Below, in pieces: positions 1 through 8,903 of a stretch of 64,000 bases of DNA; position 1 is the first letter of the stretch; every line of letters begins with the position of its first letter. The notes beneath the pieces were generated by a model. The model was given only the letters and a program-made list of their open reading frames with translations, had not been told where the DNA came from and made no database searches. The stretch is taken from positions 3,348,001-3,412,000 of the forward strand of contig NZ_MWFK01000001.1 in NCBI RefSeq assembly GCF_002078175.1, written 5' to 3'. The translations under genes and the position numbers were made by a program. This DNA is from Streptomyces sp. M41(2017) (GTDB lineage Bacteria; Actinomycetota; Actinomycetes; Streptomycetales; Streptomycetaceae).

Positions 1-791
1 TCGAGCAGGAGCACCACCCAGAGCACCGCGCGCCAGCGGGGCCGGCGGGACATCCCGACGGCCGTCATATAGGCGATGACCGGCGCGAGATAGCCGTGGA
101 CCGGGTCGGTGAGGGCGTGGATGTCACCAGGAGAGGGTTGGGTGAGCGCCTCCTGGATGGAACCCGGGGAGCCCTTCGCGACCCAGAGGTCCGTGGCGAG
201 AGTCACCCCGTGGGCGAGGACCGCGGCGAGCACGCCGTCGGCGATGCGCAGTCCGTCCCGCTTGATCAGCCGCTCGATCGCGAACGCGACGGGCACCAGG
301 AGGATCGCGATGCTCGACGCGAGCCCCGCGATCTTGATCAGCAGGTCGGGTGCCTGTCCGGTGCCCTTGTTGATGTCCTGTTCGAGACCCGACGTGGTGC
401 CGTGGGCGAACGCGGCGATGGCGAGCAGCACCGCGATGGCGAGCACGCCGACGAGGAGCCGCATGAGGTCGGAGGGGCGGTGCACGCGCGCCGGGAGGAG
501 GGGTTCGTCGCCCTCGACCTCGTCCGCGTGGGCCTCGTCGTCGCAGTCCTGCGCGGGCCGGCGCTTCTCGGGTCCCGAGGGGTGCGGAGCGGTGTCCTCG
601 ACCTCGGAAGGGACTTCTTGCGCCGCGGCCTCGGCGTCGCGGGCCTCGCTCGTACCGGACCCGGACTTCTCAGCCGATTCGGCCGTGCCGTTCTGGTCCC
701 GCTTGTTCTTCTCGCCGCCGCCGGTGTCCGGGCGTGACGAGGCATCGGAGGTGCCCTCCGCGTCTTCGGGGTGCACGCCCTGCTGCCTCAT
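1..791 (-). CDS. Multi-pass membrane protein, N-terminal part (probable LPG synthase/flippase-like TM family)
   Basis: This gene enters the window from its C-terminal side, so only the first 263 residues are visible. It starts at the ATG at 789-791. The first 90 residues are hydrophilic and acidic, rich in Glu, Asp, Ser and Pro, and probably disordered in the cytoplasm. Hydrophobic segments follow at about residues 100-125, 145-165, 175-195 and 225-262. The long charged N-tail and the repeated helices resemble the lysylphosphatidylglycerol synthase/flippase-like family (YbhN type) of actinomycetes. I infer the family from layout only; no catalytic motif lies in the visible part. The gene is divergent from the Atl gene at 978. 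Confidence 0.6.
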   Translation of the reverse strand, partial: MRQQGVHPEDAEGTSDASSRPDTGGGEKNKRDQNGTAESAEKSGSGTSEARDAEAAAQEVPSEVEDTAPHPSGPEKRRPAQDCDDEAHADEVEGDEPLLPARVHRPSDLMRLLVGVLAIAVLLAIAAFAHGTTSGLEQDINKGTGQAPDLLIKIAGLASSIAILLVPVAFAIERLIKRDGLRIADGVLAAVLAHGVTLATDLWVAKGSPGSIQEALTQPSPGDIHALTDPVHGYLAPVIAYMTAVGMSRRPRWRAVLWVVLLL

Positions 792-977
792 GGTCTCTTC
801 TTGATCTCGTATCACCGGTCACCGCCCGCACGATGGTGGCATGCCCGACTGACACACGGGGGCATCAGGGTGCAAATGCGGGGTCGCACAGTCTGCCTCA
901 AGCGTCTCCCCGGAGCGAGGTATACGCACAGTCGCCGACGCGTCACATTGTCGGTGGGGTGGTGCAGGATGGGGCGG

Positions 978-1343
978 ATGAGCGAGGAGAGTCTTCCGGC
1001 GGACGCCCTGCCGGAGTACGCGGAGCGGGTCCTTGAGGTCGCCGAGCTGATCCCGCCCGGGCGCGTCATGACGTACGGCGACATCGCCGAGTGGCTGGAG
1101 GAGGGTGGCCCGCGGCAGGTGGGCCGGGTGATGGCCCTCTACGGCGGGGCGGTGCCGTGGTGGCGGGTCACCCGCGCCGACGGGACCCTGCTGCCAGGCC
1201 ACGAACTGGACGCGATGGCCCACTACCGCTCGGAAGGCACGCCCCTGAAGGAGGCGAGCCGGTCCGCCGACGGTCATCTGCCACGCGTCGACATGAGACG
1301 GGCGCGGTGGGACGGCGGCGAGCGGGCGGAAGGTCACACCTGA
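978..1343 (+). CDS. Alkyltransferase-like protein (Atl, MGMT family without the catalytic Cys)
   Basis: This 121-residue protein consists of little more than the DNA-binding domain of O6-alkylguanine-DNA alkyltransferase (IPPGRVMTYGDIA, then GRVMALYGG). Where MGMT has its catalytic PCHR, this protein reads PWWR, so Trp replaces the alkyl-acceptor Cys. That is the hallmark of Atl proteins, which bind O6-alkylguanine and hand the lesion to nucleotide excision repair. I chose the ATG at 978; an in-frame ATG at 969 would add three residues. The gene stands alone upstream of adnA, and a 7-bp hairpin at 1464-1480 lies in the gap. Proximity to helicase-nuclease genes fits a repair role. Confidence 0.85.
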   Translation: MSEESLPADALPEYAERVLEVAELIPPGRVMTYGDIAEWLEEGGPRQVGRVMALYGGAVPWWRVTRADGTLLPGHELDAMAHYRSEGTPLKEASRSADGHLPRVDMRRARWDGGERAEGHT

Positions 1344-1589
1344 CAGCTTCCGGCATTCACGGGACGGAAGAGGAACCTGAGGCCCGTACGAGGGAACCGA
1401 GGGACATCCGTGACATGCCGTACGTTCGTGAGGCGAGGGACGCACGTGACGTGAGGGAAGAAGCGGAAGCCCTGCTTCCGTGAACCTCACCGGCGTACCG
1501 TCGTCGGCGCGCGTCTCCCTCACCCCGCGGCCACCGCCACTCGCGCGAGGGCCCGCCAACCAGTACGAGCACCAGGACCGGCGAACCAC
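1344..1589. other. Intergenic gap between atl and adnA
   Basis: There are 246 bases without a credible gene. The segment is rich in short GAGG and GTGAC runs. A perfect 7-bp inverted repeat (CGGAAGC at 1464-1470 and GCTTCCG at 1474-1480) could be a weak terminator for atl. I see no clear promoter hexamers and no LexA-type site. Confidence 0.4.
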
Positions 1590-4500
1590 GTGAGCTCCAC
1601 TTCTTCCACCAGGCACCCGGCGCACCCCCAGGTGCGCCAGGGGACCCGCGGCGCGTACCGGCTGGTGCGCACCGCCCCGGTCCGGGTGGATCCCCCTCGT
1701 CTTGACGCAGGGCAGCGCGCGGTGGTTGAGCACGGCGGCGGACCACTCCTCGTGCTCGCGGGTCCCGGTACGGGCAAGACGACCACGCTGGTGGAGTCCG
1801 TCGCCGCGCGGATCGCCCGGGGCGCCGATCCGGCCCGCATCCTGGTGCTCACGTTCAGCCGGAAGGCGGCCGTCGAACTGCGCGACCGCATGGCCCTGCG
1901 CATAGGCGCAGCCCGCGCTCCCCAGGCCACCACCTTCCACTCCTTCTGCTACGCGCTGGTCCGCGCCCACCAGGACACCGACCTCTTCGTGGAGCCGCTG
2001 CGGCTGCTGTCCGGCCCCGAGCAAGACGTGGCGGTGCGCGGACTGCTCGCGGGCCAGCCCGACCTGGAGCGGCTCGGCCTCGCCTCCGTGCGCTGGCCGG
2101 ACGAGCTGCGCGCCTGCCTGACCACGCGTGGCTTCGCCGACGAGGTCCGCGCGGTCCTCGCCCGCAGTCGTGAACTCGGCCTCGGCCCCGACGCCCTGGA
2201 GGCCTTCGCCCGGCGCATCGGCCGCCCGGACTGGAGCGCGGCGGCGGCCTTCCTCGCCGAGTACCTCGACGTGCTCGACATGCAGGGCGTGCTCGACTAC
2301 GCGGAACTGGTGCACCGCGCGGTGCTCCTCGCGCGGCGCACCGACGTCGCCGCGCGGCTCGCCGCCCAGTACGACGCCGTCTACGTGGACGAGTACCAGG
2401 ACACCGACCCCGCGCAGGTACGGCTGCTGCACGCCCTGGCCGGCGGTGGCCGCACCCTCGTCGCCTTCGGGGACCCGGATCAGTCGATCTACGCGTTCCG
2501 GGGCGCCGACCTGAACGGCATCCTGGACTTCCCCGACGCCTTCCCCCGTGCGAACGGCCGCCCGGCACCGGTCGAGGTCCTCCGGACGTCCCGCCGCTCG
2601 GGCGCCACCCTGCTGGCTTCGACCCGTCTGCTCACCCAGCGCATGCCGCTCACCCGCCTGCCGTCCGAGAAGGTACGTGCCCACCGCGAGCTGTCCCCGG
2701 TGCGGGACGGGGGCGGCGCCGAGGTGTACACGTACCCGACGGCCGGTACGGAGCTCGACAACATCGCGGACATCCTGCGGCGCGCCCACCTGGAGGACGG
2801 CGTCCCCTGGGGCGACATGGCCGTCCTGGTGCGCGCGGGCTCCCGTTCGATCCCCACGGTCCGGCGGGCGCTCACCGTCGCGGGCGTCCCCCTCGACATC
2901 GACGGCGACGACCTGCCTCTGCGCCACGAACCGGCGGTGGCGCCGTTGCTCACGGCCCTGCGGGCGGTGGCCCGGGCGGAGTCGAACGCGGACATGGAGC
3001 GGAGGACCGGCGACAGCGCGGGTGGATCCGAGGAGGCCGGTGGTTCGGAGGACGCCAGGGACGTCTCCGCGCCCGTGGAGGGCGCCGGGGAGGCTCTCGG
3101 GGACTCCGCGCGCGTGGAGGGCACCGACGGGGCCACCGCCGAGATCGCCGAGGCCGAAGGCTCTGAGGGTGCGGACGCTTCGGCCGACGGTGTCGACGGT
3201 GTCGACGGTGTCGACGGTGCGGGCGGTGCCGACGGTGCGGGCGGTGGGCAGGTCGTCGCGGCCTGGCTCGGCACCGAGACCGCGCTCACTCTCCTCGCCT
3301 CACCGCTCGCCAGCATGGACGCGGCGGATCTGCGCCGCCTGGGGCGCGCGCTGCGCGAGGAGGAGCGCGCCGCCGGGAACCTCGTACCGCCGCCGTCCGA
3401 CGAACTGCTGGCCCGCGCGCTGGCCGAGCCGGAGCGGCTCGTCGCGCACGATCCGGCGTACGCCCGCGGGGCCCAGCGCCTCGGCGCGCTGCTCCGCAAG
3501 GCCCGGGAGCGTCTCGCGGGTGGCGGGAGCGCCGAGGAGGCCCTCTGGGATCTCTGGCAGGGCACGCCGTGGCCCCAGCGCCTGGAGCGGGCCGCCCGCC
3601 GCGGCGGGGCGGCCGGGCGCAACGCCGACCGGGACCTCGACGCGGTGTGCGCGCTGTTCGCCACGGCCGCGCGCGCGGAGGAGCGGACCGGAGGCCGGGG
3701 GGCCCTGAACTTCCTGGAGGAGATCGACGCCGAGGACATCGCGGCCGACACGCTGACCCGGCGGGCGCTCCGGCCCGATGCCGTGCGCCTCATGACGGCA
3801 CACCGCTCCAAGGGACTGGAGTGGCGGCTCGTCGTCGTCGCGGGTGTCCAGGAGGGCCTGTGGCCGGACCTGCGCCGGCGTGGTTCCCTGCTGGAGGCCG
3901 ACCGCATCGGGCGGGACGGCCTCGCGGAACCCCTCACCCCCGGTGCCCTCCTCGCAGAGGAGCGCAGGCTCTTCTACGTGGCGGCCACCCGCGCGCGTGA
4001 ACGCCTCGTCGTGACCGCGGTGAAGGCGCCGGCCGACGACGGCGACCAGCCGTCCCGCTTCCTCACCGAACTCGGCGTGGAGCCCAAGGACGTGACCGGC
4101 CGCCCGCGCCGCCCCCTGTCCGTCGCCGCGCTCGTCGCGGAACTGCGCGCCACGACGGTCGATCCCCGCGCCTCGGACCGCATGAGGCAGGCGGCGGCCC
4201 ACCGCCTCGCCCGGCTCGCCGCCCTCGCCGACGAGGACGGCCGGCCGCTCGTCCCCTCCGCGCACCCCTACCGCTGGTGGGGCGTGTACGAGCCGACCGA
4301 GAGCAAGGTCCCGTTGCGTGACCGCGACCAGCCCGTCGTGCTGTCCGGCAGCGCCCTCGACCAACTCGCCAACGCCTGCGCCCTCCAGTGGTTCCTCGGG
4401 CGCGAGGTGAAGGCCGACGCGCCCGCCACCGCCGCCCAGGGCTTCGGCAACGTGGTGCACGTCCTCGCCGACGAGGTCGCCTCCGGACGCACCCCCGCCG

Positions 4501-5135
4501 ACCTGGCCGTGCTCATGGAACGCCTCGACTCCGTGTGGAACGCGCTCGCCTTCGACGCGCCCTGGAAGTCCGCGCAGGAGAAGGAGCACGCGCGCGTGGC
4601 GCTCGAACGCTTCCTCAAGTGGCATGTCATGGACCGCACCGGGCGCACTCCGGTGGCCAGCGAGCACGACTTCGACGTGACCCTCGAAGCGGGCTCCTAC
4701 GAAGTGCGCATCCGCGGCTCCATGGACCGGGTCGAGGCGGACACCGACGGCCGCGCCTACGTGGTCGACTTCAAGACCGGCAAACAGGCGCCCAGCGCCG
4801 CCGAGGTGACCCACCACCCGCAGCTCGCCGTGTACCAGCTCGCCGTCCGCGAAGGCGCCGTCGACGACGTCTTCGACGGCGAACGCCCCGACCCGGGCGG
4901 CGCCGAACTCGTCCAACTGCGCCAGGGTGCCGCCAAGAAGAACGGCGGCGAGACCCTTCCCAAGGTCCAGGCGCAGGAACCGCTGGAGGGCGAGTGGGTC
5001 GGCGACCTTCTGGCGAACGCCGCGGGCAAGGTCCTCGACGAACGGTTCTCGCCCACGACCGGACAACACTGCACACACTGCGCGTTCCGGGCGTCGTGCA
5101 GTGCCCGGCCCGAGGGGCGGCAGATCGTCGAATGA
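1590..5135 (+). CDS. adnA: AdnA-like helicase-nuclease subunit (UvrD motor plus Fe-S PD-(D/E)XK nuclease)
   Basis: The 1181-residue protein starts at a GTG. An SF1A motor comes first: Walker A GPGTGKTT at residues 58-65, motif II DEYQD from residue 267, GDPDQSIYAFRG, TAHRSKGLEW and YVAATRARE. The C-terminus is a RecB/AddB-type nuclease with the DFK triad element at 1060-1062 and the downstream QLAVYQLA motif. Cysteines 930, 1161, 1164 and 1170 form the C-Xn-CxxC-x5-C pattern of iron-sulfur nucleases. AdnAB is the actinobacterial double-strand-break resection machine that replaces RecBCD, and I recall the Streptomyces locus being reported as essential. A low-complexity Gly/Asp-rich insert at about residues 470-555 is probably a species-specific loop. 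adnB follows after 158 bp. Confidence 0.92.
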   Translation: MSSTSSTRHPAHPQVRQGTRGAYRLVRTAPVRVDPPRLDAGQRAVVEHGGGPLLVLAGPGTGKTTTLVESVAARIARGADPARILVLTFSRKAAVELRDRMALRIGAARAPQATTFHSFCYALVRAHQDTDLFVEPLRLLSGPEQDVAVRGLLAGQPDLERLGLASVRWPDELRACLTTRGFADEVRAVLARSRELGLGPDALEAFARRIGRPDWSAAAAFLAEYLDVLDMQGVLDYAELVHRAVLLARRTDVAARLAAQYDAVYVDEYQDTDPAQVRLLHALAGGGRTLVAFGDPDQSIYAFRGADLNGILDFPDAFPRANGRPAPVEVLRTSRRSGATLLASTRLLTQRMPLTRLPSEKVRAHRELSPVRDGGGAEVYTYPTAGTELDNIADILRRAHLEDGVPWGDMAVLVRAGSRSIPTVRRALTVAGVPLDIDGDDLPLRHEPAVAPLLTALRAVARAESNADMERRTGDSAGGSEEAGGSEDARDVSAPVEGAGEALGDSARVEGTDGATAEIAEAEGSEGADASADGVDGVDGVDGAGGADGAGGGQVVAAWLGTETALTLLASPLASMDAADLRRLGRALREEERAAGNLVPPPSDELLARALAEPERLVAHDPAYARGAQRLGALLRKARERLAGGGSAEEALWDLWQGTPWPQRLERAARRGGAAGRNADRDLDAVCALFATAARAEERTGGRGALNFLEEIDAEDIAADTLTRRALRPDAVRLMTAHRSKGLEWRLVVVAGVQEGLWPDLRRRGSLLEADRIGRDGLAEPLTPGALLAEERRLFYVAATRARERLVVTAVKAPADDGDQPSRFLTELGVEPKDVTGRPRRPLSVAALVAELRATTVDPRASDRMRQAAAHRLARLAALADEDGRPLVPSAHPYRWWGVYEPTESKVPLRDRDQPVVLSGSALDQLANACALQWFLGREVKADAPATAAQGFGNVVHVLADEVASGRTPADLAVLMERLDSVWNALAFDAPWKSAQEKEHARVALERFLKWHVMDRTGRTPVASEHDFDVTLEAGSYEVRIRGSMDRVEADTDGRAYVVDFKTGKQAPSAAEVTHHPQLAVYQLAVREGAVDDVFDGERPDPGGAELVQLRQGAAKKNGGETLPKVQAQEPLEGEWVGDLLANAAGKVLDERFSPTTGQHCTHCAFRASCSARPEGRQIVE
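3189..3242 (+). repeat. 9-bp tandem repeat inside adnA
   Basis: Six head-to-tail 9-bp units of the form GGTGTCGAC or GGTGCSGRC are in frame and encode Gly-Val-Asp three times followed by Gly-Ala-Gly/Asp triplets (residues 534-551). The repeat lies in the low-complexity loop between motor motifs, so length variation should be tolerated. Confidence 0.85.
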
Positions 5136-5293
5136 CCTGCCCGGAGAGGGACACCGGGTCGTCGGGTCGAACGACGCGAGACGCGGGGCGTCACCTACGT
5201 GACGTACGGCACCACAGGGGCTGACCAGCGGTTCTCCCGCCCCCGGCGTCGATGTGGCCCCCACTGTCAGCGGGCGCCGCTAGCCTCTCGGAC
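5136..5293. other. adnA-adnB spacer
   Basis: The 158-bp spacer has no strong terminator hairpin. adnB may therefore be co-transcribed with adnA, or it may have its own promoter, which I cannot pick out. Confidence 0.4.
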
Positions 5294-8200
5294 ATGCCCG
5301 CCCGTATCACCCGTCCCGATCAGCTCAAGGAGCTCCTCGGGATCCCGTTCACCCCGGAGCAGACGGAGTGCATCACCGCGCCGCCGGCCCCGCAGGTGAT
5401 CGTGGCCGGCGCCGGTTCGGGCAAGACCACGGTGATGGCGGCGCGCGTGGTGTGGCTGGTCGGCACCGGACAGGTCGCCCCCGAACAGGTCCTCGGCCTG
5501 ACGTTCACGAACAAGGCGGCCGGCGAACTCGCCGAGCGGGTCCGCAGGGCGCTCGTCAAGGCGGGTGTCACGGACCCGGACGTCATCGACCCCGACAACC
5601 CGCCGGGTGAGCCGGTCATCTCGACCTACCACGCCTTCGCGGGCCGTCTGCTCACCGACCACGGCCTGCGGATCGGGCTCGAACCGACGTCACGACTGCT
5701 CGCCGACGCCACCCGCTACCAGCTCGCCGCCCGAGTGCTGCGCGAAGCGCCGGGCCCCTACCCGGCGCTGACCCGCTCCTTCCCCGACCTGGTCGGCGAC
5801 CTCCTCACCCTCGACTCCGAGCTGTCCGAACACCTCGTACGAGCCGAGGACCTGCGCGCCCACGACGCCGAACTGCTGCGCACCCTCGAAGGCGCCAAGC
5901 TCAGCAACGCGGACCTGCGCAAGATCCCCGAGGCCGCCGCCGCCCGCCGGGAACTCGCCGAGCTGGTCGGCCGCTACCGAGCCGCCAAACGCGAACGCGA
6001 CCTCCTCGACTTCGGCGACCAGATCGCCCTCTCCGCCACCCTCGCCCGCACCCGGCCCGAGGTCGGCGAGATCCTCCGCGACGAATTCCGGGTCGTCCTC
6101 CTGGACGAGTACCAGGACACCTCGGTCGCCCAACGCGTGCTGCTCGCCGGACTCTTCGGCGGCGGAACCGGGCACCCCGTGACGGCGGTCGGGGACCCCT
6201 GCCAGGCGATCTACGGCTGGCGCGGCGCCTCGGTGGCCAACCTCGACGACTTCCCCGAACACTTCGCCCGCTCCGACGGCCGCCCCGCCACCCGCCAGTC
6301 GCTCAGCGAGAACCGCCGCAGCGGCGGCCGTCTCCTCGACCTCGCCAACGGTCTCGCCGAGCCGCTGCGCGCCATGCACGCGGGCGTGGAGGCGCTGCGG
6401 CCCGCCCCCGGAGCCGAGCGCGACGGCCTCGTGCGCTGCGCGCTGCTGCGCACCCACGCCGAGGAGATCGCCTGGCTCGCCGAATCCATCGCGCACCTCG
6501 TGCGCACCGGCAAGGCGCCCGGCGAGATCGCCGTCCTGTGCCGCACCGCCACCGACTTCGCCGAGATCCAGGGCGCCCTCGTCTCCCGCGACATCCCCGT
6601 CGAGGTGGTGGGACTGTCCGGGCTGCTGCACCTGCCCGAGGTGGCCGATCTCGTCGCCGTCTGCGAAGTCCTTCAGGACCCGGGGGCCAACGCCTCCCTC
6701 GTCCGTCTGCTCACGGGACCGCGCTGGCGGATCGGCCCGCGCGACCTGGCCCTCCTCGGACGCCGGGCGCGTCTGCTCGTGTCCCACGCGCGCGTGGGGG
6801 CGGACGAGGACCCGGACCGCCGGCTCGCCGCCGCCGTCGAGGGGGTCGACCCGGCCGAGGTGATATCGCTCGCGGACGCCCTCGACACCTTCCTGGAGAC
6901 CCCCATCGAGACCCCGGGGGACGACGACGGGCTGCCCTTCTCGCCGGACGCGCGCGTGCGGTTCGCCCGCCTCGCCGCCGAACTGCGCGACCTGCGCCGC
7001 TCCCTCGCCGATCCGCTGATGGACGTCCTGCACCGGGTCCTCGCCGTCACCGGACTGGAGGTCGAGCTCTCCGCGTCCCCGCACGCCCTGGCCGCCCGGC
7101 GCCGCGAGACCCTGTCGAACTTCCTGGACGTCGCCGCGTCGTTCGCGGCCGGCGACGGAGAGGCGAGTCTGCTGGCCTTCCTCGGCTTCCTGCGCACCGC
7201 CGCGCAGTACGAGAAGGGCCTGGACAACGCCCTGCCGGGTGGTGAGAACACCGTCAAGGTGCTCACCGCGCACAAGTCCAAGGGCCTGGAGTGGGACGTC
7301 GTCGCCGTGCCCGGCCTCGTCAACGGCACCTTCCCCAGCAGCCAGGGCCGAGAGAAGTGGACCGCCCAGGGCAAGGTCCTGCCGCACACCCTGCGCGGCG
7401 ACGCCGACACCCTGCCCGACGTCGAGGCCTGGGACGCCCGCGGGATCAAGGCCTTCCAGGAGGCCATGAAGGAGCACCAGCACACCGAGGAACTGCGTCT
7501 CGGCTACGTGACGTTCACCCGCCCCCGTTCGCTCCTGCTCGGATCCGGCCATTGGTGGGGCCCTTCCCAGAAGCGCCCCCGCGGCCCGTCCGACTTCCTG
7601 CACGCCCTCTACGACCACTGCGCGGCAGGACACGGCGAGATCGAGGCCTGGGCGGACGAACCCGCGGAGGACGAGGAGAACCCCGCCCTGCACGAGGGGT
7701 CCGCCGACCACGCCTGGCCGCTCCCGCTGGACGACGCGGCCCTCACCAGGCGCCGTGCGGCGGCGGAGACCGTACTCGCCCACCTGGAGCGCGTCGCGTC
7801 CCACGGCGACGCGCACCCCGCAACGTCCGGGCACCGCCCGACGGCCACCCACGACCCTGCCTCCCACGACGATCCGGAATGGCCGCCACCGCCCGAGGAC
7901 GACGAGGAGACCGATCCGTTCGCCTACGAGGAGGACGGCCTCCCCGAGGACGACTCCACCCGTGACGACCTTCCCGAGGGCCCCTTCCCCGAGAGCGACG
8001 ACTCCGACTGGGACTCCTGGACGACGGACCGCCCCGGCGACCGCCCGGCCGGGCACGGAACGGGCCGCCCGACCGTCCCGCACCAGGGGCACGCCCCCTC
8101 CGCGGACGCCCGCCGGCACCCCGAGGAGCCCGGAGCCGAACGCCTCACGCCCGAGGAGGCCCGCACCCTCGCCTCCTGGGACCGCGACCTGGACGCGCTC

Positions 8201-8893
8201 ACCGGGGAACTCCTGCGTGCCCGCGCGAGCGTCACCGACGTACCGCTGCCCGCCTCGCTCACCGCCTCCCAGCTGCTGCGCCTCGCCTCCGACCCGGACG
8301 CCTTCGCGCAGGAGCTCGCCCGCCCCATGCCGCGCCCTCCGCAGCCCGCCGCACGCCGGGGCACACGCTTCCACGCCTGGGTGGAGTCCCGCTTCGAAGC
8401 GCTGCGGCTGCCGATGCTGGAGCCCGATGAGCTGCCCGGCAGCGATGCCGAGATCGCCGACGAGCGTGATCTCGAAGCCCTGAAGGACGCCTTCGAACGC
8501 ACCCCCTACGCCCATCGCACCCCTTACCGCGTCGAGGCGCCCTTCCAGCTCGCGATCGCCGGGCGCGTGGTGCGCGGACGCATCGACGCCGTCTACAAGG
8601 ACGGCGACGGCGACGGGACGACGTACGAGATCGTCGACTGGAAGACCAGCCGCGAGCGGACCGCGGACCCGCTCCAGCTCGCCGTGTACCGCCTCGCCTG
8701 GGCCGAGCGGCAGGGCGTGCCCCTGGAAGCCGTCACAGCCGCGTTCGTGTACGTCCGCGGCGGCGAGGTCGTCCGCCCCGGCCGGCTCCTGGACCGTGCG
8801 GCACTGGAGCGGCTGCTCACCGAGGACCCCGCGGCTCTCTCGGACGGTGCCCCCGGAGAACCGCCGGACGAACACGTCTCCGTGGGCAGCTAG
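5294..8893 (+). CDS. adnB: AdnB-like helicase-nuclease subunit
   Basis: The 1199-residue partner of AdnA carries Walker A GAGSGKTT at residues 39-46, LLDEYQDT, GDPCQAIYGWRGA, TAHKSKGLEW and the motif VI region GYVTFTRPR. The C-terminal nuclease has the DWK element at 1115-1117 and QLAVYRLA. Unlike AdnA it has no C-terminal cysteine cluster, so only one subunit should hold an Fe-S centre. A strongly acidic Pro/Asp/Glu segment at about residues 860-940 links motor and nuclease. I chose the ATG at 5294; an in-frame ATG at 5252 would add 14 residues that look like leader sequence. The M20 peptidase gene begins 10 bp after the stop, so the two are probably co-transcribed. Confidence 0.92.
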   Translation: MPARITRPDQLKELLGIPFTPEQTECITAPPAPQVIVAGAGSGKTTVMAARVVWLVGTGQVAPEQVLGLTFTNKAAGELAERVRRALVKAGVTDPDVIDPDNPPGEPVISTYHAFAGRLLTDHGLRIGLEPTSRLLADATRYQLAARVLREAPGPYPALTRSFPDLVGDLLTLDSELSEHLVRAEDLRAHDAELLRTLEGAKLSNADLRKIPEAAAARRELAELVGRYRAAKRERDLLDFGDQIALSATLARTRPEVGEILRDEFRVVLLDEYQDTSVAQRVLLAGLFGGGTGHPVTAVGDPCQAIYGWRGASVANLDDFPEHFARSDGRPATRQSLSENRRSGGRLLDLANGLAEPLRAMHAGVEALRPAPGAERDGLVRCALLRTHAEEIAWLAESIAHLVRTGKAPGEIAVLCRTATDFAEIQGALVSRDIPVEVVGLSGLLHLPEVADLVAVCEVLQDPGANASLVRLLTGPRWRIGPRDLALLGRRARLLVSHARVGADEDPDRRLAAAVEGVDPAEVISLADALDTFLETPIETPGDDDGLPFSPDARVRFARLAAELRDLRRSLADPLMDVLHRVLAVTGLEVELSASPHALAARRRETLSNFLDVAASFAAGDGEASLLAFLGFLRTAAQYEKGLDNALPGGENTVKVLTAHKSKGLEWDVVAVPGLVNGTFPSSQGREKWTAQGKVLPHTLRGDADTLPDVEAWDARGIKAFQEAMKEHQHTEELRLGYVTFTRPRSLLLGSGHWWGPSQKRPRGPSDFLHALYDHCAAGHGEIEAWADEPAEDEENPALHEGSADHAWPLPLDDAALTRRRAAAETVLAHLERVASHGDAHPATSGHRPTATHDPASHDDPEWPPPPEDDEETDPFAYEEDGLPEDDSTRDDLPEGPFPESDDSDWDSWTTDRPGDRPAGHGTGRPTVPHQGHAPSADARRHPEEPGAERLTPEEARTLASWDRDLDALTGELLRARASVTDVPLPASLTASQLLRLASDPDAFAQELARPMPRPPQPAARRGTRFHAWVESRFEALRLPMLEPDELPGSDAEIADERDLEALKDAFERTPYAHRTPYRVEAPFQLAIAGRVVRGRIDAVYKDGDGDGTTYEIVDWKTSRERTADPLQLAVYRLAWAERQGVPLEAVTAAFVYVRGGEVVRPGRLLDRAALERLLTEDPAALSDGAPGEPPDEHVSVGS

Positions 8894-8903
8894 GCTCGTG
8901 AAC

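Noticed and set aside
819..2927. Long minus-strand open frame opposite atl and adnA
   Set aside because: Composition is Gly/Arg/Val/Asp-rich without motifs, and it is antisense to clearly coding helicase motifs. High GC produces such shadows.
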